Source: Melitaea cinxia
Taxonomy: Eukaryota; Arthropoda; Insecta; Lepidoptera; Nymphalidae
DNA: 64,000 nucleotides
Assembly: GCF_905220565.1 (NCBI RefSeq)
Contig: NC_059416.1
Span: forward strand, 4,030,001-4,094,000
Direction: 5' to 3'
Shown: positions 42,610 to 54,224 of the stretch, piece by piece
Position numbering within the stretch: position 1 is the first letter of the stretch
Layout: every line of letters starts with the position of its first letter
Notes under the pieces: model-generated
The model's database searches: none
Told to the model about the DNA's origin: nothing
Seen by the model: the letters and a program-made list of their open reading frames with translations, nothing else
Program-made: the position numbers and the translations under genes

Positions 42610-42681
42610 CGCTCCAGCGGGGTTCGAACCCGCGCCTCCAACATACCGTGTCGGCGCTCTAGCCAATTAAGCTATGGAACG
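42610..42681 (-). tRNA. tRNA-like cloverleaf, anticodon GGT (Thr-type), tandem copy 2
   Basis: As copy 1, with one change that makes a G-T pair in the anticodon stem (CCGAC/GTTGG). Confidence 0.5.
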
Positions 42682-42897
42682 ATGCACCCGCTCGAGCGAA
42701 ATTTTCGATATGATAATTTTTAATTTCGGTTTAAGCGAACCGTGGCGCCGTCTATAGTGAGCTCTTTACAGAAACCCGTAACTATTCAAAGTTTCATATT
42801 ACAATGAAAATCTTTGACAGGAGACGACACCGTGCTATTTTTAATATCTAAGATTTTTTTTTTTTTTTCGGCGAAATGTTTTTCCCTTCAATTGGGG

Positions 42898-42990
42898 AAA
42901 CTACCAGATGGTCTAGGCGTTAGTGAGACTGACTTTTAAATGTACGGACGTGTATTCGATTTCCACACGTAATATCTCGCCTAAATAGTT
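42898..42990 (+). repeat. Possible tRNA-like SINE head
   Basis: ATGGTCTAGGCGTTAGTGAG (A-box-like) and GTGTATTCGATTTCCACACG (B-box-like with stem). No body recognised. Confidence 0.3.
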
Positions 42991-43099
42991 ATTACGAATT
43001 TAGATGTATTTTTATCTGTTATTACCATTTACTGTGATTCGATCATTAATATCTAATGCAGGAGCTTAAATAAAAATGTATATGGTTATTAATTTAGTT

Positions 43100-43258
<159 letters not shown>

Positions 43259-43295
43259 GTTGATAATGATGAAGTTATTTACATATATGGTAATA

Positions 43296-43546
43296 CGGAG
43301 CAGCCCGACTGGGGTAGTACCTCGACCTTACAGAAGATCACAGCAAAATAATACTGTTTTCAAGCAGTATTGTGTTCCTGTTGGTGAGTAAGGTGACCAG
43401 AGCTCCTGGGGGGATTGGGGATTGGGTCGGCAACGCGCTTGCGATGCTTCTGGTGTTGCAGGTGTCTATAGGCCACGGTAATCGCTTACCATCAGGTGAG
43501 CCGTAAGCTTGTTTGCAGACCTAGTGACATATATAAAAAAAAATTT
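43296..43546 (+). repeat. Family C repeat, well preserved
   Basis: GGAGCAGCCCGACTGGGGTAG, ACCTTACAGAAGATCACAGC, GTAAGGTGACCAGAGCTCCTGG, CGGCAACGCGCTTGCGATGC, GACCTAGTGACATATATAAAAAAAA. The first ~35 bp of the family are missing. Confidence 0.8.
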
Positions 43547-43666
43547 TGTAAGTTGTGGGCAATAGCCAGATTATAATATTAGTGGAATTAATGGAAGATG
43601 CTAGATATATTTAAAGAATATATATTGTAATCAGTGTCAAGTTTTATTATTTAATGATTTTTGCAG

Positions 43667-43841
43667 ATTGCCGACAGATGTTGATCTACGCGAGGAATGG
43701 GTTTCTATTATTCGCCAAAGCAGGCAAGACAATAATTGGCAGGCTTCAAAATTTTGCGTTGTGTGTTCATTACATTTTAAAGAAGATGGCTTATGCTTTA
43801 CCGAAAAATGTCGTAGCTTGAAAAAAAAATTTCCAATGTAA
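43667..43841 (+). CDS. THAP-type zinc-finger exon (C-terminal part of the domain)
   Basis: Directly after a pyrimidine-rich TTTTGCAG acceptor, the frame reads LPTDVDLREEWVSIIRQSR, NNWQASKFCVVCSLHFKEDG and ends KKKFPM-stop. This is the THAP pattern: R-x-x-W, then W-x-x-S-K, then CSxHF (the C-x2-H zinc ligands). The first Cys pair would lie in an upstream exon not seen here. THAP domains bind DNA in P-element-type transposases and cellular regulators. The stop after 57 codons and lack of a following exon make it a lone or truncated exon. A Helitron-type 3' end lies about 290 bp downstream on the same strand. Confidence 0.6.
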
Positions 43842-43901
43842 TTATTTGTAATACTATCTAATCTTTTGGTCTAGTCTTTAAGTTGTCTATATATCGATGT
43901 A

Positions 43902-43921
43902 TGTGTGTGTGTGTGTGTGTG
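43902..43921 (+). repeat. (TG)n microsatellite
   Basis: About ten TG units. Confidence 0.85.
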
Positions 43922-44099
43922 AATAAATGATGATGATGATTATTATTATTATTATTAATAAATATTTTAAATTATGTATGCTTTTTTTTAATTTGTCTAA
44001 TGAAATAAATATGATACTACTGAAAAACACTAAAGTTTTATTATCTAGAGTTGTAAACATTGTAAAGTCCATTTAAACCTTATTAAACAAAAACAAAAT

Positions 44100-44133
44100 T
44101 AATACCCGAAGCAAAGTGTGGACGGACCGCTAG
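44100..44133 (+). mobile_element. Helitron 3' terminus
   Basis: AATACCCGAAGCAAAGTGTGGACGGACCGCTAG|T has the CTRR end and terminal GC-rich section of Helitrons; the 5' end is not located. Confidence 0.5.
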
Positions 44134-44494
44134 TTATAAAAATCTTGACATATTACCTATTTCTTTCGTTATTTTTAACGAAACCTTTATTAATATTATT
44201 ATTATTATTAAAGTTTTTATTTAGTTATAAATTCATGTATCCAAATACAACTTTAGAACCTATTGTCGTAAAACATTTTAAAAAATGCAGGGAGTTTTTT
44301 TCTTTTTATGGTATCATTATACACACATAGATGCACGTGTTCCTACAGTGCCATTTCTAGTCGCCACGCACACATGAATAAAAAGTGGCTTCATACTTTT
44401 TGTTGCACACACTCCATCTGCCTTTTGTTTATTAATCTGTGTCTTAGATATTAAAAAAGTTATTCCAATTTAAAAAATCACGTTGAACATGTAA

Positions 44495-44534
44495 CGTCAC
44501 TATTCCACGCAGCCGAAGTCGCGAGCACAACTAG
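44495..44534 (+). mobile_element. Helitron 3' terminus
   Basis: CCACGCAGCCGAAGTCGCGAGCACAACTAG|T, the same terminal phrasing as 29930-29953; the 5' end is not located. Confidence 0.5.
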
Positions 44535-44797
44535 TTATAAATAAACAATTAGTAAAATTAGACATTGTTATTTTCTAATTTGACAATTATTTGTTAAATT
44601 TAATGTTATTTGTATACAAAAATCTGTAGATAGATGTAGAATTTGTGATCAACTGAACTAACGCATTGGGTTCACTGTATGATTGGTTTTAAGTTTATTA
44701 TAAATAAATAAATAAATAATTAAATTTAAATTTACTTATACAAAAATAAAAATAATAATTTATAAACTGTATTCTTCCTGTCTAGATTCATGTATTT

Positions 44798-45085
44798 TTT
44801 TTTTTCTTTACGACTAGGTCAGCAAACGTAACGGCTCACATGATGGTTTGCGGTTACCGTAGCTTATTGACGCCTGCGGTTAACGTAGCTTATAACAGAC
44901 GCATCATAAGCGTGTTGCCGACCGTACCCTGACCCTCCCCAAGAACCCTCTCCACCTTACTGCCACAGGTATACAACACTACTCGAAAACAGTCTTATTC
45001 AACCGCAATCTTCTGTAAGGTTAAGTGCATCTCCGGACGTTCTGCTCCAAATTTTAAATAAGATTTATCCTGTTGTGTTCTACTT
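44798..45085 (-). repeat. Family C repeat, diverged
   Basis: TTTACGACTAGGTCAGCAAACG, GGTTACCGTAGCTTATTGACGCCTGCGG, GCGTGTTGCCGACCG, ATCTTCTGTAAGGTTAAG. Contains a partial duplication of the GTTACCGTAGCTTAT piece. Confidence 0.7.
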
Positions 45086-45240
45086 AAATAGAATGAAGAT
45101 GAAGATGAGATATATCGAAATCTACATAAAGTTAAAATGTAATATTATACTGTATTCTGGTAATATTCTAGAAATACAGTATTGTTAAAATATTAATTGT
45201 TTTCATTGCATTGTTTAGCAAATTATGATTTATTTAAATT

Positions 45241-45790
45241 TCAGTAGGACCACATGATATGCGCCATCTTTCGATTAAAACAAGAATCATCAAAATCGGT
45301 CATAAGTTCTGAGGTAACATCCTTTTCACCCGACCTCGAAAAAATGAGGAGGTTCTCAATTCGACTGTATTTTATTATGTGTGTTACTTCAGAACTTCTG
45401 ACTGGATGGACCGATTTCGACATAATTTTTTTTAATCGAAAGGTAGTGCGTGTTATTTGGTCCCATTTAGATGTATTTGAGATCTATTTACTACTTCTTT
45501 TCGAGTTATATCTAATAATGCGTTTTTACTTCACTATTTTTTCGTCGACCTACGTTGTATTATACCGCATAACTTTTTACTGGGTGTACCGATTTTGATG
45601 ATTTTTAATTTAATCGAAAGCTAATGTTTATCATGTCACATTTAAATTTCATCGAGATTTGACAATAAATTTTTGAGTAATTTTTGGTAACACGTATTTA
45701 CTGGACTGTATTTTCGTCTACCTACGTTTTATTACTAGTTATCGTTAGTTTGCGAGCAAATACAATTATTTGCAAATCGGTTAAAAGGTT
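45241..45790 (+). repeat. Family D repeat with an inverted 5' piece
   Basis: Forward D from GAGGAGGTTCTCAATTCGACTG to TTTGCGAGCAAATACAATTATTTG. Before it, 45245-45340 holds the start region in reverse (CCATCTTTCGATTAAAAC, CAAAATCGGTCATAAGTTCTGAGG), mirrored by 45375-45460. Confidence 0.7.
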
Positions 45791-46099
45791 ATTTACTAGA
45801 TCCTGTCACATTCGTACATAGTTGCACACCAGTGGAGTGAATGTAACGTCGAAAACACATTATATACAGATTTATGAGGAATTAACGCCAACCCAAATGG
45901 GATTGTTGTTTAGGTGTGAACTCACCGTTTTTCACCGTCAATCACAGACCGTAAATCGTGGACTTCAAATTGAAGAAATTGATTTTACTATGTAACGTCA
46001 AACTTTGTGAGACTGTACAGCATTCTTGTTAATAATATGCCTTGACATTGAACTCACTTTTAAAGATATACGAGAAGTGAGCCACCCCTACTATGTTCT

Positions 46100-46274
46100 G
46101 ATCAACTACTGAACCAATCTTTATCAAATTTTGTAAGCATCTATAATTAGGTCCAACTGGTTGGTGGTAGTTTTTATTTCAATTGGACCCGGTAGGTGGC
46201 ACTGCTATCGGTATGTAAGCATTCAAATTTGATAGCTGTTTTCCGGGCAGGACAACGTCTGCCGGGTCCGCTAG
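46100..46274 (+). mobile_element. Helitron 3' part
   Basis: AATCTTTATCAAATTTTGTAAGC, CGGGCAGGACAACGTCTGCCGGGTCCGCTAG|T. The GC-rich end and CTAG fit a Helitron 3' terminus; the 5' end is unplaced. Confidence 0.5.
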
Positions 46275-48197
46275 TATTATTATATAGCCCTGTTACGGCG
46301 ATTTTTTTTTACCTTTTTCCTCTTAAGCGGCTAGGTTAAAAATTAAAACTTGATAAACTGAATCCAAAGTTATGCATTTGTTTAAACTGAGTAAATGGTG
46401 ATATAAAAATACAAAATTAAATAACTTTTATGATATATTTTACATTTGTAATCATAAAAGAAATACCTATACGTAATTGCTAGAATGCTAAAAAAGTAGT
46501 AAATGAAGTTTACTGCCATTAATCTAAGGTTCCTAGAAGAGATTGCTGTTTTAACAATGAGACAGTCTCTCTTGAATCTCTTCTTTTTGTAGCTATGTAA
46601 AACTATTTGTGTGCAGAATGAAGAATATACAAATAAATAAAAAAAAGGGGTGTACCGCCAATGTTGAATATCGCCGATTCGTTCCTTACAATTTATACAA
46701 TAATGTTATTCCTGTCTGTGTTGTGGGTTTTTCTGGAGAATTAGTACCTCGGCCACTGTGCTACTGTTCGTTGAGTGTGACATAATAATTTACTATTACT
46801 GACTAAAGATTCCAGTGACGGACTAAGTATTAAGATTTAAGATACAATTTACCCTTTGCCCACTGAACCCTACAAAGACATTTCAGTTTGCACAGCTGTG
46901 GGTGTAACCTGTCAGTTGATTCCAATCCCTTTATTTGATCGTAGGTGTTACGATCTTTTATTTATAGCTCGAATGCATTTAATTTTCAGTATTTTATAGG
47001 AAGGCTTTATGGCGTCATAAACACGTTAAAGAATTAATTTCTATTTAATGTGTAATTTATTTCCGGTTCGACGGTTGAATAGGCGTTCCTCAACGGAAAT
47101 CAATTACAAAGACAAAGTAATATAAAATTTGAATTTTTGTTGGTTTTATTTTGTATTTTTAATTATCTTGATGTCTACTTTGTTGTCTGTATTACCGTTA
47201 ATTGTTATTTTTTTACTTTGTTTTATTATTATTTCATTGTATTTATCTTTTTGTTCAAAAACTGTCTACGATTTGTGTGATCCGAATAAAAGTGTTTCTT
47301 TCTTTTATTCTAATTGGCCCGTGTTTTAAGAATTTAAGCGCTTCGAGTGCTCTACTTATTCGATTCTACTTATCCAACTTGGTCCAATAAACGTTATCTT
47401 AACACCTTTAGCAATTTATCAACATACTTCTATATTTATTAGTATTTAAGTCATCCAACTAAATGATCTTTTCAATAAATTAAAATTTAAAATGTAACGT
47501 TAACTATTTGTGCCGATATATTGTGACTGGCTGAGGGACTACATAATCCGTGAAGGCGTACTACTCTGGATCGTCGGATATATACAAAATATTGGATCTT
47601 ATCCTAGAAATCAGTATGTCTAATAATCAATGTTATTCCCTATCAATGACCTACATTCTACATAAGTTATATTTTGTCTCTTCCATACCCTCATTTTCTC
47701 ATGTACAACACAAAGATCAAATATCATAAAACTCAGAACTACTGTTTTTAACTTTGCTTATTTCGCAAGTTCTGAGAAAGTTTCATTGTTTTGTCACAAT
47801 ATACACGAAACTTGACAAACGTATGCCGAGAATCGGAAATGACCATGCCGAGAATTGGAAATGTCATACGAAATAGCAATCACTCGTTTTCTATTTTGAA
47901 TATGAAAATCTGTATTATAGTTTCGACTTTTACATATATGTATATTTTACAATAAAGAATAGCAGTTGCCCGCGGCTTTGCTCGCGTAAGAATTGATTAC
48001 ATTTACATAGAGGTGATAAAATAGTGCATAATCATAATATTGCAATAATAATTCATGACCTCTTTGTACCACATTTTTACATACCTTTCACGTGTTAGCA
48101 CGTTAACACACTGCTCCCAAAACTTGCTCTCAAACACGCTTCATAAAATAGTCGTACGATGAACAAGTCTTCGTTCGTCTTAAGTTCCTCAAGCCAT
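46275..48197. other. AT-rich stretch, no gene recognised
   Basis: About 1.9 kb. A T-rich frame at 47129-47329 codes only Leu/Phe/Ile-rich sequence and is probably compositional. 47823-47866 holds two adjacent copies of a 22-bp unit (ATGCCGAGAATYGGAAATG). Confidence 0.5.
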
Positions 48198-48490
48198 AAT
48201 TTTTTTTTTATGTCACTAGGTCGGCAAACAAGCGTACGGCTCACCTGGTGGTAAGCGATTGCCGTAGCTTATAGACGCCTGCAACACCAGAAGCATCGCA
48301 AGCGCGTTGCCGACCCAATCCCCAATCCCCCCAGGAGCTCTGGTCACCTTACTCACCAACAGGAACACAATACTGCTTGAAAACAGTATTATTTTGCTGT
48401 GATCTTCTGTAAGGTCGAGGTAAGACTACCCCAGTCGGGCTGCTCCATATTTTGAGCAGAAAATTCCTGCTGTGCCCTACCTCAGTTCAA
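48198..48490 (-). mobile_element. Family C repeat, full and well preserved
   Basis: Short T-run, TCACTAGGTCGGCAAACAAGC, GATTGCCGTAGCTTATAGACGCC, GGAGCTCTGGTCACCTTACTCACC, to CTGCTGTGCCCTACCTCAGTT. Nearly the same as 6597-6868. Confidence 0.8.
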
Positions 48491-51417
48491 ATTTATATAT
48501 ATAATTTCAGTAATATGAACTAATCTCCTATTTTAACATACAGAATTACTGTAAACGCTGTGATACTAAATTATGCTATATGTAATCAAAACACGAAAAA
48601 GTTCTTTCATTATAATAAAATCAATTTGCGTAAAGATTAGAAAATAATACAAAACTCTAAAAATAAAATTTTTTGCTTCTAAAATTTTTACTTCCAATAT
48701 GATAAAAAAACATTTAAGGAAACGGTATTGCGGCGTAAAAATTAAATGAAGACCAAAATAATTACATTTGATTATTTTTTTTTACGACGACGGTCGTAAA
48801 TTTGATTCCTGCTCGGGGCAGATATTCGTATTTGTTCAAATATAATATTTATTTCTGATATAGACGTCCTTGTCTATGACTTTTAAAAATTAGAAAATAT
48901 ATGAAAAAAATTAATTCATAAATTTGTTCTAAGTCTCTTATTCACTTGCAAAATAATATTAATTTTTGTACTAATTATATTCAAACTTGATTCCGTATAA
49001 TTTGAATAGTTACGTGATTCTTAATCAAATACTTTTTTATCGTACCCTACCTAACTACAGCATATTTGAATAATTTCTCACAAAATGAAATTCACAGTTT
49101 GCTTTAAAATATAGGATAATTTTTTTGGGGTTCCGTACGCAAATATTATTGAAAAGATTCTGTTCTACTGAAAATAACTTAGTCACTTAACCTTTTCTAT
49201 TTTTGTCCCTCTATTACAGAGCTCTGTCTCAGAACCTTATGTATTTGCTCAATACTTTGTTGCACAGATAGTAATACCAACTTTTACAAGATTTACAACA
49301 AATGTGCAATGACGGCCTTATCACCAAAATAAATTTCTTTCAAAAATGTGAGTAGACAAGTTATTTCTTACAGATATATAGCAGAACGTTGGGTACAGAA
49401 ATTACTTCCAATAAGAAAAAAGTAGCCAGTTGTGGACACTTAATTTTGAAAGTAATTACAATCCTATTAAGATTCATTACTCTCGGTAAATTTACTGTTT
49501 GTAAAAATACAATACACTATTCGAAGCATTCTGAAAGAAGACTAACGAAGAGAAAATCATATCCTTAAAAGACTTACTTCATTTGTTTGTCATAACGCTG
49601 TTAAATATAGTATCGCAATAGACAGAATTTTTAAATGTTTACGTAAGCGTACGAGTACACATTGACGTTTTAAAGGCTAACAGTAAAAACAAAATAAATC
49701 CTGAAAAGAAATATACGCAATTCTACGGAACACTCTAAGGGAATTGTGGATTCAAACTAAGAAGGTTTTTTATCCTATTTAAGTGCAGCTCAGGCATAAT
49801 TAATTTAGCTCGCTACGATTTTATAACAGTGACTTATATAAATCGTGACTATAATTTCGTTAATGTAACAAAAACCGCAACAATCTACCGCCCAAAATCA
49901 GGGCTACTAGTATACGCACATATTTGTTGAGGTCCAATGGAAGAAATAGGTAAATAATGAGTTACTGCTTGACAAAACCTGGACTGGACAGCGATGAATT
50001 TATAATTGGTCAAAAGAAGTAACAATTAATTTAAAGGGAATTATGATATCGAAGCGTCCTGCAATGACGATGAGGGCACCACTGGGCTGGGTATTCTGTC
50101 TCGTTCTATCCCTGGCGAGAACCTAGAGCCGAGAGTATAAAAAAATGATGAACTATTTACCTCCAAAAATCAAAAATCATAACATGTGAGCTTGATTTTC
50201 AGATTTTATAGTTTATTTCAACCATGTCTCGAAAGAACGCTAAATCGTGGTTTTTACGTATTTCTCTTAATAAATATCCCAGCTTTGATAATTAAATCAG
50301 AGGAAAATTTACAAAAAAAATGGCTGAAAATTAAAGAGCTGCTTTTAAATTTAGACCACTCTAACATATTGTGTTTCCCTGGTTTTTAGGAACAAAAGTA
50401 CTTCATGGCAATACTTAGTTCATTTTAAAATTTGTTTTATTACTTTGATCATTAGTATTGAAATATGTAACCTGTAACGATGACCCAATTTTGTGATATT
50501 TTTCTCTGTGAATTAACCTAAAGGATAAGCAAGCTATAAACGTAACATTTTAATTTTTTGCCATCTTCAATTAAAAACAGTCGAGATTAATTCGCCACGC
50601 TGATCCTCAGAAATATGGTGATTGGATTTATTTCTTTGTAATAATTAAAGGAAGAAATCACAAAGAAGGAAGAATTTTATATATGTTTTTAAATTTAATA
50701 CATTTCTTGAGACAAATTTTAACACTGCGTTTTCAAGGTTCGTTATTATTATTTGCACCATTTAGCTAATTTGGCCGTTTCCTATAGATCCACAGAAGCT
50801 ATATATCACATCCGTTCCTCCATCGAATGACCATCAATCCATTAGATCCCTAGCCGTTATTACAAATAAATTCAAATGAAAAATATACAACATAGACGGT
50901 TCTTTTAATAATTTGTAATATTAGTGGTACAGCGTACATAATATATTCCTAAAAGAGTACGTATTCTGAAAGAATTAACCACCATTCTGCACTATTTGTA
51001 CTATAACAATTTTCATTTTTCTTGAAATACGTTTCGACAGCTATTGATTTTTTTTTATTTACTATAGACAATACAGTCGTTGTTTGGCCACTTCTACACA
51101 GTTCACATCTATAAAATATATTTAATTAATTCACAAACAAAATACAAAAGAACCTCATCCAATTTATATTCAATGAATATTTTAAAAATAAGAACCAGAT
51201 AATAAAAAAGGTAAATTTAAATTTTTTATTGAAAAAGTAAAATATGAAACAATAGGGTATTTTGTTTCTGTAAAGATGTACACGGTATAATTCTTGAGTT
51301 TATTTTCATACTAACTTTAAGTATGATCCTTATTGTTAAAATAAGGATGCCGTCACACAAGAAAAAAATAACATTCACAATTCAAAAATAAATAGATATC
51401 AAAGAAGACGCTTTTTC
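48491..51417. other. Long stretch with little recognisable content
   Basis: About 2.9 kb. A SINE-body scrap (GATTCCTGCTCGGGGCAGATATTCG, 48786-48880) resembles 5744-5980. No open frame above 67 codons, no splice-supported exon and no terminal repeats seen. Confidence 0.5.
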
Positions 51418-51680
51418 GAAGTGAAACTTCTTTAGGCAAATAGGGGTAAAATTTTTACGGATCAAACGGCGTCACAAGTCACGAATTTTTAAACGTCCAT
51501 ACCGCGTTAAATACTGCGGTTCTCGTCCGATCACCGAAATTAAGCAACGTCGGGCGCCGTTAGTACTTGGATGGGTGGCCGCCTGGGAACACCGAGTGAC
51601 ATTAGCTTTTTGTTTGTTTTTTTTTTAATTCGTTTTTTTATTGGTTTTTTTCAATCAGTTTGCCAAAGAAGTTTCACTTC
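51418..51680 (+). repeat. 5S-like sequence framed by a 22-bp inverted repeat
   Basis: GAAGTGAAACTTCTTTAGGC at 51418 and its reverse complement (GCCAAAGAAGTTTCACTTC, within 51659-51680) differ by one base. The 5S-like copy lies between them. Confidence 0.65.
51489..51606 (+). rRNA. 5S rRNA-like copy (pseudogene or 5S-derived repeat)
   Basis: The core ACTGCGGTTCTCGTCCGATCACCGAAATTAAGCAACGTCGGGCGC..GTTAGTACTTGGATGGGTGGCCGCCTGGGAACACCG is near-identical to arthropod 5S rRNA, including the internal box A and box C regions. The span of about 118 nt is the full 5S length, and a T-run (CTTTTTG) right after it could end Pol III transcription. The 5' end (TTAAACG) and 3' end (GTGACATTAGC) pair poorly compared with the normal terminal helix, so this is more likely a dispersed pseudogene or the head of a 5S-derived SINE. 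Confidence 0.65.
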
Positions 51681-52328
51681 TGATATGTGTACTTTGTACG
51701 CACGTAATTTTTTAACATTGAAAGCAATTACACCACAAAGGTTGTTAATTATTATTTTATAGATATTTTGATCTGCTTAAATTAAAAAAAAAAAAACATA
51801 TTTTTAAATATCATCAAAAATTATTTGAATAAATGAATGATTATTTTTTAATCTTAATAAATTCATTCCTTTAGCTGTCTGTAATTTGTCAAATGCTGGC
51901 CAAAGTCGTATCCAACGCCAAATATATCAAAGAGAAGAATTGGAAAATAATTCGACAACACTAAAAAATTAAATATATATTCATAACTCATAAATCTAAT
52001 TTTTGTTGCTATAAGACATCTATATATATTTTTTTTTTTTTTTATCCAAATAAACTTCATTATAAACACAGCCCTAGATAATCTTAGCGAACGTGAAGTT
52101 ATAAAAAGTTCGTAACGTATTTGAAACTTTACCTAATGTAAACAAATCGCGCTTTACTGGAAAAGTTTTGCGGTAACGATTGAACTTTTTCATCACTGTT
52201 TTATGAGTATTCAAAACATATTGCGCGTACTCATAAAATATCAACTAGAAAAAAGGAGTTTCTATGTTTATTAACATTTTTAGAAGCAATCGAAAAGAAT
52301 TTATCTTTTGTTCGTTACATTTTGTTTC
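51681..52328. other. AT-rich stretch, nothing recognised
   Basis: No gene or repeat boundary recognised. Confidence 0.4.
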
Positions 52329-52395
52329 TAACCGACTTCAAAAAAGGAGGAGGTTACTTAATTTGACCGTATGTATATATATATATATATATATA

Positions 52396-52447
<52 letters not shown>
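52329..52447 (+). repeat. Family D 5' end running into a (TA)n tract
   Basis: TAACCGACTTCAAAAAAGGAGG, TACTTAATTTGACCGTATG, then about 70 bp of TA. The rest of the D repeat is absent; a GC-rich block follows instead. Confidence 0.75.
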
Positions 52448-52645
52448 TCCCGAGGCGCTTTGCACCGCGGCGGGCCCGCAAGGGCAAGCGCCGGTGGGGT
52501 TTGCGGAAGCCTGCTACAACGTCCTCGCGACCCCGACCACATAGGCGCCTAGGCGGACACTCGTGGCGGTTTTTATTCAGTAAGAGTCTAAATCCCCTCC
52601 GGAGCCCCCGCGACGGAGGGTGTCCATGAGGATTTTCCACGCTAA
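52448..52645. other. GC-rich block of unknown origin
   Basis: About 198 bp, visibly GC-rich (CTCCCGAGGCGCTTTGCACCG, GCGGGCCCGCAAGGGC, CGGAGCCCCCGCGACGGAGG), with sharp edges into AT-rich DNA on both sides. Both strands are open in one frame, which GC-rich DNA does readily. GCGGGCCCGC is palindromic. I cannot assign it; it could be a fragment of a GC-rich retrotransposon or other insertion. Confidence 0.5.
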
Positions 52646-54224
52646 AAAAACAGTGCAAATTTGGATATAAATGAAAATACCGTTTTATTTAAAGATAAAA
52701 TACGTTTAAGAAAAGTATATTTAGACAAAAATAAACATTAAATTATTTATGCTAAATACAAAGTTATGTTATTAAACTCGGCTTTCTAGACAGTAAGTAA
52801 ACGTCAACAAAACGAAATAACTTAGATCAATACTTTTAAATAAATATAACTTTTACTCAACAAACGTGCATTAACCTCGTCAGTTGATGTCTGAAACGTA
52901 AGAAATCACAGTTGACAAAAATATTCTTAGTCAAGTTGAAAACTGAAGAAGAGTGTGTTAAGAACGTCTACTGGACTAAATGTAAAATCTTGGATAATCC
53001 AACTCCTGTTTAAAAACAAAGATCGACATCTAAATATTAATATGTGAATCAAAAACTTGGTACCCCTTTTTAACACTTATATTTTATATATTCACACAAT
53101 TCTAATATTATGCTTATGCTTAAAAAAGACATTAAATCAATAAAAAAAACATTACACACACTACCATTTATTCGACCCACACACGCATATATACTCTTTT
53201 GTTTATTATTATAGAATTATAGTCTTTGACAACGGAACCTTAATAAGCCATAGGACTCTTGAAAGTGGAATTCTCAATATATCAAACATAAGATTCAACT
53301 AAGAACTTATTACCTCACGACATTTATAGTTTCTTAAAAAAGTTGTCCTATTAAGTTATCTTTTATGAAATTATCTAAACAAATAAATAAATTTGTAGTG
53401 TCTGTTTGTAATATTAAAGTTACCGCTTTTACTAAATGCATATGGATGTATACATGGTACATATACCATAGCCACTGCCTTGTTAAATTCAATCATTTGA
53501 CATCTGTGTATTCATGGATTATAAGTATAATTATTACAAGCTTCGTTTACGATTACATGAAATATATATATTTTTTTTTTCATAAAAAATATATTTGGGA
53601 TCTCAACTACAAACATTAATCGTGCTTTAGCGTCAATTATTTAAGTACGTCACTAGAAAACGATTTGTCTTCGAGAACCGAGATGAAATCTCTATTATTA
53701 TATTTATTGAAAGTAATGAGATAAATCGTGTTCATGTCAGAAAGGAGTGAAAGATTTTTGTTAATCCGAACGCTTCACCCTAACCCGCTAATCCGATGAA
53801 ATATTTTGTTAATGAAAGTATTGTACGGAGTGACAGTGGAGGTATTTCGTTCATCCACTACGTCATTTATTACGTGTTGTTGCTATTTTTGAGGACACTG
53901 TATATTCTTTCCTTCTCCTCCATGGAGAAAGTGACGTATAACCAACAGTAGGATGTAAAAGACTGAATAAAACAATCAACCAATAAATATATTCTATAAA
54001 TCGAGCGAACTGTCAAACGCATGTATGCATGTAACTTGAAATATTAATATTTATAGATCAAAAGCCGAGGGCCAGACTTTCGTCACTTCATAAAAGCTGA
54101 AAATTTCTCAGCGCATTCTCCCAACACTGGTGGAAGCAATGGCCAAATATGAAGTTGAACTCATAGTGATTTTTTTCAGACACCAGCGATTAAAACACAA
54201 TGTGCCAAACACAAAGCGTGTCGT
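52646..54224. other. AT-rich stretch, one SINE-tail scrap
   Basis: CTTCTCCTCCATGGAGAAAGTGACG..CCAACAGTAGGATGTAAAAGACTG at 53912-53967 is a worn family A-like tail. Nothing else recognised. Confidence 0.45.

Larger units (their letters stand above)
42265..42867 (-). repeat. Two tandem family T units (316-bp period)
   Basis: Units 42265-42580 and 42581-42867 are nearly identical, differing at a few bases (TCCGACATACC/TCCAACATACC; AAGTGAACC/AAGCGAACC). Each has TATCATATCAAAAATT, a tRNA-like block, AATTTTCGATATGATA, then GGCGCCGTCTATAGTGAGC, GACAGGAGACGACACCGTGC and a T-run. Confidence 0.85.

Noticed and set aside
45241..45598. 114-codon forward and 60-codon reverse frames
   Set aside because: They lie in a family D repeat with an inverted duplication; other D copies do not keep the frames.
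47129..47390. Two hydrophobic frames of 62-66 codons
   Set aside because: T-rich DNA gives Phe/Leu/Ile runs; no start context, conservation or partner exons.
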